A stretch of DNA of 8,396 nucleotides from NCBI GenBank assembly GCA_020848315.1, contig JADLAH010000156.1, positions 1 to 8,396 on the forward strand, given 5' to 3'. The notes under the pieces were generated by a model. The model did no database searches, was not told the DNA's origin, and saw only the letters and a list, made by a program, of their open reading frames with translations. Numbering within the stretch: position 1 is the first letter of the stretch; each line of letters opens with the position of its first letter. This DNA is from Chitinophagales bacterium (GTDB lineage Bacteria > Bacteroidota > Bacteroidia > Chitinophagales > JADIYW01). Below are positions 1-6,074 of the stretch, one piece after another. The translations under genes and the position numbers were made by a program.

Positions 1-2084
1 AACAGCAAATAGAAGAACTGTCTGGTCTTAGTCGACAGTTAATCCGTTTGATTGAAGACAACAGCCGAATTTACGGAAAAGACTTTCTTCAACTAAAGGG
101 ATTCACCGCATTTAAAGTTTCTGTTCTATCCATCTTCAGTAAGAAGAACAAAGACATCATCGCGCAGCAGGAAAACACCCGGCAATTACTTTCACAACTG
201 AATCGCCAGCTGCACGATAGTAATTTCCCACTAACAGCACCCGATGAAACAGCCTTCAGCGAACAGATAGACACCATACTACCGGCGCTGCAACAAATGG
301 CAGTGTCTCTCCAGGATTATATTTCACCTATCCGTTTTTTGCCGGACTATTTTTCCTACAGGAAATACATCCAGACATTGTCCGCTGCGGCGAAGTCGCT
401 GATACAGGCATTGCAGAAAACCGGACAAACACCCTGGCTGCCTGTTTTCGAAACGTATTATCTGCAACAAACCATCCTGAAAACGGGATGGGAACACGGC
501 ATGCAGGAAGACATGCGGCAAATATATCCGGCACTGACGGAATACGACCGCACAATAAAACCACAAATCGGCCATAAGATCAGAAAGGAATGGCAGGAAC
601 GACTGCAGCAATTGCTGCCACAGCGGGATATCGCCTCACTCAGGTATGTTTACAACCTGCGAAAAAACAAACAGTATGCCACCAAAAATTCGCTACGGAA
701 AATAGTGCAGCACGATTTTGATTTTTTCACTACGGTATTCCCGGTGGTGATGATGAATCCCAGCGCCGCGACTTCCATCCTACCTTTACAGGAAGATTTA
801 TTCGATTATATTATCCTGGATGAAGCCAGTCAGCTGCGCCTGGAAGACACCTACACATCGCTGTTGCGCGGCAAAAGAAAAATCGTTTCCGGAGATAAAC
901 ATCAGATGCCGCCGAGCAATTTCTTCGGCACAGAGTTGATTTTTTGGCAGGAAGACAATGAAGCGGAAGAAGTGGACAGCTTTCTGGCGGAGAGCAAATC
1001 GCTGCTGGAATATTCGGAAGATGCAGGATTTAAAAATACGTATCTCGATTTTCATTACCGCTCTCTGCATCCGGATCTAATTCAGTTTTCCAACCACGCC
1101 TTTTATCAGTCGCGGCTCGTGCCGATGCCCGTAAAATCGGTGTATCAGGCCATCCATTACCATCCTGTCAACGGCACCTACGACGAAGGCACCAATCCGG
1201 CGGAAGCCGCCGCTATTGTCGACTGGATTTATTCGGTGCAACCACTACCCGGACAAGAGACATTGCCCGGCGTCGGCATCGCCACCTTCAATATCTATCA
1301 GCGCAACCTGATCCTGGATATGCTGTATGAAAAAGCGTACGAAGACAACCGGAAAAACGAACATCTACAGGCACTGCTGCAACAGGGGTTATTTGTCAAA
1401 AACCTCGAAAACATTCAGGGAGACGAACGCGACATCATGCTGCTGTCCACCACGTTCGGCCCCGACAAAACGGGCAAATTCCGCCAACTGTTCGGCCCCT
1501 TATCTCAGGAAAAAGGTTATCAGTTGCTGAATGTAATCATTACACGTGCCAAACATTCCCTGCATGTTTTCACCTCGATTCCGGAAACCACTTTCCTGCA
1601 TTTTGAAGAGGAACTGCAGACCAAAGGAAATACCGGAAAAGCGATTCTGTACGCGTATCTTTCCTATGTAAAAGCATGTGCTGAAAGCAATACCATTCAG
1701 CAAGAGGCCATCCGCAGATTGCTGGAAAAAAATCAATCCGCTGCCACTTCGGCCGTCAATAGAAAAACCGGATTGTCGGATTTCAAAACGTATTTATTTC
1801 AACTGCTCTCCGCCGAATTCGGTGAACAGATAGTGCAGGATTATCCATTCGGCGGGATGCAACTGGATCTGGTTTTACTGAAAGACGGAGCACCTGTTTT
1901 ACACCTCCAACTGGAACAAGCCAGCGATTACCACCCGGATGTAGCTTACCGGAATAAACTGCATCAGGCCGGCATATTGCAACGATATGAACTGCCTACC
2001 TACCCCATCTGGTCTTTCAACTGGTGGTCCAATCCACAGGTGGAACTTGCACGATTGAAAGAAACCTGTGACAGTTTGATATAA
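1..2084 (+). CDS. Superfamily 1 helicase with C-terminal Vsr/MTES_1575-like nuclease domain (5' partial)
   Basis: The frame is open from base 3 with no stop, so the gene begins outside the window; the TTG at 48 is not a credible start. About 693 C-terminal residues are visible. The first ~230 residues are helical and glutamine-rich, probably an insertion between helicase motifs I and II. Then come motif II DEASQ (819-833), motif III GDKHQMPPS (from 891), HYRS (1053-1064), QGDERD as motif V (1416-1433) and TRAK within motif VI (1542-1553). This order is typical of DNA2/NAM7-like (AAA_11/AAA_12) SF1 helicases. The last ~100 residues (about 1770-2084) resemble the Vsr-like endonuclease fold found at the end of DUF4011/DUF3320-type helicases: LDLVL strand, Tyr-His, RNKLHQAGI helix, IWSFNWW strand. 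The usual E-x-D-G of that fold reads Q-L-E-Q here, so nuclease activity is doubtful. Family knowledge suggests a nucleic-acid translocase, possibly in phage defence; that role is inference. Walker A cannot be checked. Confidence 0.85.
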   Translation, partial: QQIEELSGLSRQLIRLIEDNSRIYGKDFLQLKGFTAFKVSVLSIFSKKNKDIIAQQENTRQLLSQLNRQLHDSNFPLTAPDETAFSEQIDTILPALQQMAVSLQDYISPIRFLPDYFSYRKYIQTLSAAAKSLIQALQKTGQTPWLPVFETYYLQQTILKTGWEHGMQEDMRQIYPALTEYDRTIKPQIGHKIRKEWQERLQQLLPQRDIASLRYVYNLRKNKQYATKNSLRKIVQHDFDFFTTVFPVVMMNPSAATSILPLQEDLFDYIILDEASQLRLEDTYTSLLRGKRKIVSGDKHQMPPSNFFGTELIFWQEDNEAEEVDSFLAESKSLLEYSEDAGFKNTYLDFHYRSLHPDLIQFSNHAFYQSRLVPMPVKSVYQAIHYHPVNGTYDEGTNPAEAAAIVDWIYSVQPLPGQETLPGVGIATFNIYQRNLILDMLYEKAYEDNRKNEHLQALLQQGLFVKNLENIQGDERDIMLLSTTFGPDKTGKFRQLFGPLSQEKGYQLLNVIITRAKHSLHVFTSIPETTFLHFEEELQTKGNTGKAILYAYLSYVKACAESNTIQQEAIRRLLEKNQSAATSAVNRKTGLSDFKTYLFQLLSAEFGEQIVQDYPFGGMQLDLVLLKDGAPVLHLQLEQASDYHPDVAYRNKLHQAGILQRYELPTYPIWSFNWWSNPQVELARLKETCDSLI

Positions 2085-2086
2085 TC

Positions 2087-2108
2087 ATTTTTCGGAAAAT
2101 ATTTTTTT
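2087..2108 (+). terminator. Possible weak terminator after the helicase gene
   Basis: A 5-bp all-A/T stem (ATTTT at 2087-2091, AAAAT at 2096-2100) closes a TCGG loop, and a run of seven T follows at 2102-2108. The layout fits a rho-independent terminator just after the stop codon, but the stem is weak and could arise by chance in this A/T-rich gap. Confidence 0.3.
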
Positions 2109-2142
2109 GACTTTTTACTGCTTTTTTTATTTCAAAAATCAC

Positions 2143-2150
2143 TACTTTTA
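2143..2150 (+). promoter_or_regulatory. Possible Bacteroidetes -7 element for the GMC oxidoreductase
   Basis: TACTTTTA matches seven of eight positions of the Bacteroidetes -7 consensus TAnnTTTG and lies 24 bp before the ATG at 2174. No TTG is seen at the expected -33 distance; the nearest, at 2107-2109, is too far away. No Shine-Dalgarno sequence precedes the start, which is usual in this phylum. Confidence 0.35.
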
Positions 2151-2173
2151 ACTAGCCGTAAATTATTAGTCAA

Positions 2174-3766
2174 ATGCAAAACAAATTAACCCGCCGTAAG
2201 TTCGTGCAACTTACTGCATTAGCCGGTGCAGCCAGTACACTACCATTATCCGGATGTAAGAAAGAAGTAAAAGTACAACCCGGCGATACCGACAAGGAAG
2301 CCATTGTGATTGGTTCCGGATTCGGTGGTTCCGTAGCCGCGCTTCGACTCGGACAAGCCGGCATCAAAACGACATTACTGGAAATGGGAAAAGAGTACAC
2401 CGTCTCTCCATCCAATAATGTTTTCTGTTCCACCTTACAACCCGACGGCCGCTCTACCTGGCTGAAACAAAAAACCATCGCGCCTGTAGTCAATATACAA
2501 TTTGATATCCCGAAATATGTCGGCGTACTCGACAGAGTGGACTTCCCTACTTCCTACATGAAGATATACCGCGGCACCTGCCTGGGCGGTGGATCCGTTG
2601 TATATGGCGCTATGCTGCCCTACGCGCAGCCTTCCATGTGGAATGAATATTTCCCGTATGTCAGCTATAGTGACATGGAAACGAAATGGTATCCGAAAGT
2701 AAAAGAATTGCTGCATTTCAGTCAGATTCCGGAATCGCTGCTCAACTCTTATGTTTTTCAGTTTGCAAGAGTCGGACTGAAGCAATGCAGCAAGGCAGGC
2801 ATGGAAAAAGTGATGCTGAATGCCGGTGTGGATTTTGACATCATTCAGGGCGAAGTGGACGGCACACACAAAAAGTCATCTATCGCGAGTGAATTACTGT
2901 ATGGCGCCAACAACGGCTACAAGAACAGTCTGGACAGAAATTATATTCCTGCAGCCCGCGCGACAGGAAATGTGAAGATAGAAACACTGCATAAAGTAGA
3001 CTACATAGAACAGCTGGAGAACGGCAAATATGTGGTACACGTAGAAAAAATAAATGAACAGGGTAATACGGAATACCGCAAGACCTACACCTGCACCCAC
3101 GTATTTATCAATGCCGGTGTGGTGGGGTCCATGCAGATTTTGCTGAAATCAAAACATATGGGCGGACTTTCCAAACTGAATGATGAAGTAGGCAAACATT
3201 GGGGCAACAACGGCAACATCATGGCGATGCGCACTTTGCTGAATGAAGATACGGGTGCCACACAATGTATTGTACCGGTGACGGCTTACGGCGACCTGAA
3301 CAATCCTGTGGCGCCATTGCTGGCGGAGCAGGCACCTTTCCCAATCGGACTCGAACTGCGACAATTGCTGACGCTGGCGATTACCAAAAATCCGGAGCGC
3401 GGCTATTTCACCTATAATCCATCTACAGAAAAAGCAGAACTGCATTTTGACAGTGCGCAAATGGAAATCTCACGACGTGCGATGGAAAGTTTTGTAGACC
3501 GGCTGAACGCCACCAATGGCGGTGTGCTCGACCGCACTTTCTATTTCGGCGGACACGGATTCGGCGATGATTTCACGTACCATCCGCTGGGCGGTGCGGT
3601 GCTGGGACTGGCGAGTGATTACTACGGTCGCCTCAAAGGACACAGCAATCTGTATTGCATGGATGGCTCCATGATACCGGGCTTCTCATGCTGCGCCAAT
3701 CCGGCATTGACGATTGCTGCATTGGCAGAGCGCAATATGGAAACGGTGCTGAAAGAGGATTTTTAA
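2174..3766 (+). CDS. Tat-exported GMC oxidoreductase, class I cholesterol oxidase-like lipoprotein
   Basis: This 530-residue protein starts with a twin-arginine signal (TRRKFVQL, R7-R8), a short hydrophobic stretch and a lipobox LSGC with Cys28. It is therefore expected to be exported folded with its FAD and lipid-anchored in the envelope. The FAD-binding Rossmann motif GSGFGG is at residues 47-52. The C-terminal half follows Streptomyces/Brevibacterium cholesterol oxidase closely, sharing the AITKNPERG, HPLGG, DGSMIPG and ALAERN segments. The three catalytic positions known in that family are present: Glu394 in IGLEL, His470 in YHPLGG and Asn509 in CANPALT. Family members oxidise 3-beta-hydroxysteroids with O2 and isomerise the product, and length and domain order are normal. 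The true substrate here may be another sterol, hopanoid-like compound or alcohol. The gene stands alone, 89 bp after the helicase and convergent with the next gene. The family call is firm; the substrate is not. Confidence 0.9.
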   Translation: MQNKLTRRKFVQLTALAGAASTLPLSGCKKEVKVQPGDTDKEAIVIGSGFGGSVAALRLGQAGIKTTLLEMGKEYTVSPSNNVFCSTLQPDGRSTWLKQKTIAPVVNIQFDIPKYVGVLDRVDFPTSYMKIYRGTCLGGGSVVYGAMLPYAQPSMWNEYFPYVSYSDMETKWYPKVKELLHFSQIPESLLNSYVFQFARVGLKQCSKAGMEKVMLNAGVDFDIIQGEVDGTHKKSSIASELLYGANNGYKNSLDRNYIPAARATGNVKIETLHKVDYIEQLENGKYVVHVEKINEQGNTEYRKTYTCTHVFINAGVVGSMQILLKSKHMGGLSKLNDEVGKHWGNNGNIMAMRTLLNEDTGATQCIVPVTAYGDLNNPVAPLLAEQAPFPIGLELRQLLTLAITKNPERGYFTYNPSTEKAELHFDSAQMEISRRAMESFVDRLNATNGGVLDRTFYFGGHGFGDDFTYHPLGGAVLGLASDYYGRLKGHSNLYCMDGSMIPGFSCCANPALTIAALAERNMETVLKEDF

Positions 3767-3798
3767 TTTTAAATAGCAAACTAAACCATTATAAAAAA

Positions 3799-3828
3799 CA
3801 AAGCGCCGAACTTTCGTTCGGCGCTTTG
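3799..3828 (-). terminator. Strong terminator shared by convergent genes
   Basis: A perfect 13-bp stem (CAAAGCGCCGAAC at 3799-3811 with its complement at 3816-3828) encloses a TTTC loop. On the minus strand it runs into TTTTTTAT (complement of 3791-3798), a proper U-tract for ending the beta-barrel gene. On the plus strand no T-run follows, so termination of the GMC gene by the same hairpin is plausible but less certain. Confidence 0.85.
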
Positions 3829-3856
3829 TAATCATTAACTGTCAAAACTAAATCAA

Positions 3857-4519
3857 TTATAACTTGATGGAAACGCCTGCTTCAAACACGCTTTTTCCAT
3901 ATCCAACTTCACCGTATACACCGATTTTTGAATTGAAAAAGTATTTCACACCTACCTGTGGACCAGCGAAGATAATACCGGTAACATCGCTACCAACTCC
4001 TTTAGTTCTCACTACACCTAAACCAGTACCAAAATTCAAACCTGCATACACGTCTAATTTATCAGCAACAGCTACTCCTTTTTTATCAGCAATCAATTGC
4101 AGAAAGTGGAAGTTGGCAATTACCCCTACCGGCACGTACAGCACACCTCCACCGCCGCCAACATATGCTCTACCGCCCAAGCCGGTAACGAGACCTACGC
4201 CTACGTAATCATGCACACCAAATTCAGCCTGCACAGACAGAGTTCCTGAATACCAGAAGCCTGCTCCATAAAATCCGCGACCATTATACCCTCTATATCC
4301 TCCTTTTCCAAATGCACCGATATAAGAAGATAATCCAACTCCAATAGAGATTTGTTTGGAACCTTTTCCTTCAAATGCTTTTCCTCCGCCTGAGGAACTT
4401 TTGCTTTTTGCAGCGTAGTTGTTCAGGTGAGCCATTTGCAGGCCAAGTTGTTCTGCGAAAGCAGTGGATGTGAATACCATCAGAGCTATCACAGCAAATA
4501 GTTTTGTTAATTGTTTCAT
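3857..4519 (-). CDS. Secreted glycine-rich beta-barrel-like outer membrane protein
   Basis: This 220-residue protein has a clear Sec signal peptide: Lys2 and Lys6, a hydrophobic core at about 7-16, and an A-F-A cleavage site at 20-22 before Glu23. The mature part opens with a Ser/Gly-rich linker (SKSSSGGGKAF). It continues with alternating hydrophobic/polar stretches rich in Gly, Tyr and Phe, such as VGVGLVTGLGG, LDVYAGLNFGTG, PQVGVKYFF and IGVYGEVGYG. These suggest a small eight- to ten-strand outer-membrane beta-barrel. The last residues (AGVSIKL) do not end in an aromatic residue as classical barrels do. The gene is transcribed from its own promoter 89 bp downstream of the thiolase gene and ends at a strong hairpin. 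I recognise no specific family, and the function is unknown; a structural barrel or porin-like role is inference. Confidence 0.75.
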   Translation of the reverse strand: MKQLTKLFAVIALMVFTSTAFAEQLGLQMAHLNNYAAKSKSSSGGGKAFEGKGSKQISIGVGLSSYIGAFGKGGYRGYNGRGFYGAGFWYSGTLSVQAEFGVHDYVGVGLVTGLGGRAYVGGGGGVLYVPVGVIANFHFLQLIADKKGVAVADKLDVYAGLNFGTGLGVVRTKGVGSDVTGIIFAGPQVGVKYFFNSKIGVYGEVGYGKSVFEAGVSIKL

Positions 4520-4539
4520 AGTAGTTATTTTAATTGTTG

Positions 4540-4547
4540 CAAAGTTA
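4540..4547 (-). promoter_or_regulatory. Bacteroidetes -7 promoter element for the beta-barrel gene
   Basis: Read on the minus strand, TAACTTTG is an exact match to the -7 consensus TAnnTTTG. It lies 20 bp upstream of the ATG, which predicts a leader of only about 15 bases. The -33 box is weak: TTTA at 4566-4569, 18 bp further upstream. The leader is A/T-rich with no Shine-Dalgarno sequence. Confidence 0.65.
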
Positions 4548-4608
4548 GTGGTTACATCTACATTATAAATACCGAATAATAAGTAAAAACGGCCGCTTAC
4601 TCAATAAT

Positions 4609-5784
4609 CTATACCTTTTCTATCACCATTGCGCTGGCACCACCGCCGCCGTTGCAGATACCTGCAGCGCCAATCTTGCCGCCTTTGTGTTTTAAAATAG
4701 AAATCAGCGTACCTACTATTCTGCAACCGGAGTTACCAATCGGGTGACCCAATGCTACCGCACCGCCAAACACATTGATTTTGTCGTGCGCGATGTTCAG
4801 CTCTTTCATGTTGGCGAGTGCCACCACAGAGAAGGCTTCGTTTACTTCAAAGAAGTCTACATCCTCCACTTTCAGTCCTGCTTTGTCCAATGCCTTCGGA
4901 ATCGCTTTGGAAGGTGTGGTGGTAAACCACTCCGGTTCCTGCGAAGCATCCGCGAATCCTATGATTTTCGCCAACGGCTGCACGCCGAGTTCTTTTACTT
5001 TATCGCCGCTCATCAGCACCATCGCGCTGGCGCCATCATTGATTTTGGAAGCGTTGATGGCTGTAATCGTACCTTCTTTTTCAAACGCCGGTTTCAGTGC
5101 ACCTACTTTCGATTCATCGAATTTCTTGTATTCTTCATCTTCCGCAATGGTCACATCGCCTTTTCGGGAAGCAATCACCACCGGCACGATTTCATCTTTG
5201 AAATACCCGTTAGCATATGCTTCCTGTGCACGCTTGTAAGACGCAATCGCGTAGTTGTCCTGATCCTCTCTGCTGAAGGAATAGTGTTTGGCACATACTT
5301 CACCCGCATTGCCCATCATGTATTTTTTATACGGATCCTGCAAACCATCGCGTACGATAGCATCCAGAATTTCGCCATTGCCGTAACGGATACCGGTGCG
5401 GCCGGAAGGCAGATAATGCGGGGCATTGCTCATGCTTTCCATTCCGCCTACCACGACCACCTGGTTGTCGCCCAACATGATGGACTGCGCGCCCAGCATA
5501 ATGGCTTTCATACCGGATGCACAAACTTTGTTAATGGTAGTACAAGGGGTTGTAGTCGCGATTCCCGCGGCGATAGACACCTGCTGCGCGGGCGCCTGTC
5601 CGACATTGGCCTGCAGCACATTGCCCATATACACTTCATCTATTTGTGTACCATTCACGCCGGCGCGTTCCATAGCAGCCTGAACGGCAATTTTACCGAG
5701 TTCTACTGCAGTCACTCCTGACAGCACACCACCTAAACTTCCTATCGGCGTACGAGCCACGGAAACGATATATACTTCTTGCAT
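4609..5784 (-). CDS. Acetyl-CoA C-acetyltransferase (T2-type thiolase)
   Basis: This 391-residue thiolase has the family's normal length. The nucleophilic cysteine is Cys88 in NKVCASGMK. Asn315 lies in the NEAF motif, His347 in GHPIG, and the second catalytic cysteine is Cys377 in CNGGGG; these match Cys89, Asn316, His348 and Cys378 of the Zoogloea biosynthetic thiolase. The stretches GGMESMSN, VRDGLQDPY, EDEEYKKFD and GGAVALGHPIG resemble mitochondrial ACAT1 more than degradative long-chain thiolases. The likely reaction is therefore 2 acetyl-CoA to acetoacetyl-CoA plus CoA, reversible, in the cytoplasm, serving fatty acid/ketone or branched-chain degradation or short-chain synthesis. Action on longer 3-ketoacyl-CoA cannot be excluded. 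The ATG start gives the usual QEVYIVSVARTPIG beginning. No beta-oxidation partners are adjacent: the gene is divergent from the SulP gene, and the gene downstream has its own promoter. Confidence 0.93.
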   Translation of the reverse strand: MQEVYIVSVARTPIGSLGGVLSGVTAVELGKIAVQAAMERAGVNGTQIDEVYMGNVLQANVGQAPAQQVSIAAGIATTTPCTTINKVCASGMKAIMLGAQSIMLGDNQVVVVGGMESMSNAPHYLPSGRTGIRYGNGEILDAIVRDGLQDPYKKYMMGNAGEVCAKHYSFSREDQDNYAIASYKRAQEAYANGYFKDEIVPVVIASRKGDVTIAEDEEYKKFDESKVGALKPAFEKEGTITAINASKINDGASAMVLMSGDKVKELGVQPLAKIIGFADASQEPEWFTTTPSKAIPKALDKAGLKVEDVDFFEVNEAFSVVALANMKELNIAHDKINVFGGAVALGHPIGNSGCRIVGTLISILKHKGGKIGAAGICNGGGGASAMVIEKV

Positions 5785-5901
5785 AAAAATGATTTTAGAC
5801 GCTCAAATTACGGAATTCTAAAAACAAATACCGCTCTTCAAAATAAAATAAAGATTATCTCTGCAAGGGCGTGTATCGCTGATTTTTTGAAAAAAATGCA
5901 T

Positions 5902-5992
5902 TTCCCGCATTAAGATTTAATAGCATTTATTAACACCAAAACCTGAACAAAAACAGCCATTTAGCATTAAATTGCGGTCTGTGTTGCGGGAA
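5902..5992. repeat. Spaced inverted repeat TTCCCGCA / TGCGGGAA
   Basis: TTCCCGCA at 5902-5909 is the exact reverse complement of TGCGGGAA at 5985-5992, 75 bp apart. Their place between two divergent starts would suit paired regulator sites, but an 8-bp match could be chance. Confidence 0.3.
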
Positions 5993-6018
5993 TTGTGAAC
6001 AACGATCCTGTCGCAACA
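5982..6018. repeat. Inverted repeat TGTTGCG / CGCAACA upstream of the SulP gene
   Basis: TGTTGCG at 5982-5988 and CGCAACA at 6012-6018 are exact reverse complements with a 23-bp spacer. The pair brackets the putative -33 region of the SulP promoter, so it could be an operator. It shares bases with the TGCGGGAA half-site. Confidence 0.3.
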
Positions 6019-6026
6019 TGATTTTG
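5993..6026 (+). promoter_or_regulatory. Possible promoter of the SulP-carbonic anhydrase gene
   Basis: TTG at 5993-5995 and TGATTTTG at 6019-6026 (seven of eight positions of TAnnTTTG) are 23 bp apart, within the loose spacing seen in Bacteroidetes promoters. Transcription would start near 6032. That would exclude the ATG at 6018 as a start and support the ATG at 6075. Confidence 0.35.
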
Positions 6027-6074
6027 AGGGAACTTTTTTTCCCACTTTTTCATTTAGGTACAAAACAAACGCGT

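Larger units (their letters stand above)
5785..6074. other. Divergent intergenic region between thiolase and SulP genes
   Basis: These 290 bases hold the start regions of two divergent genes and no credible coding sequence. They are A/T-rich. They contain a T6-G-A7 palindrome (5883-5896), a TTCCCGCA/TGCGGGAA inverted pair, a TGTTGCG/CGCAACA inverted pair, and two TAGCATT repeats (5921-5927 and 5962-5968). A TAATTTG (5804-5810, minus strand) sits 19 bp before the thiolase ATG and resembles a -7 box shortened by one base. No riboswitch or RNA gene was recognised. Confidence 0.5.

Noticed and set aside
48..50. TTG as the start codon of the helicase gene
   Set aside because: The frame is open to the left edge and the helicase lacks motif I within the window, so the gene is truncated rather than starting here.
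2435..2869. A 144-codon minus-strand frame inside the GMC oxidoreductase
   Set aside because: It is antisense to a conserved enzyme, has no family features and no promoter or leader context.
3864..4208. A 114-codon plus-strand frame rich in Pro and Thr
   Set aside because: It is the antisense shadow of the glycine-rich barrel gene (Gly codons read as Pro/Thr on the other strand) and lies downstream of a terminator hairpin with no promoter seen.
4744..5721. A 325-codon open frame on the plus strand opposite the thiolase gene
   Set aside because: It is fully antisense to a thiolase with all catalytic motifs. Its translation is rich in His, Phe and Arg with no recognisable domain, as expected of a shadow frame.
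5883..5896. T6-G-A7 palindrome as a terminator
   Set aside because: The loop would be a single base and the stem only A/T pairs. It lies between divergent starts, where no transcript should end, so it is more likely simple A-tract sequence.
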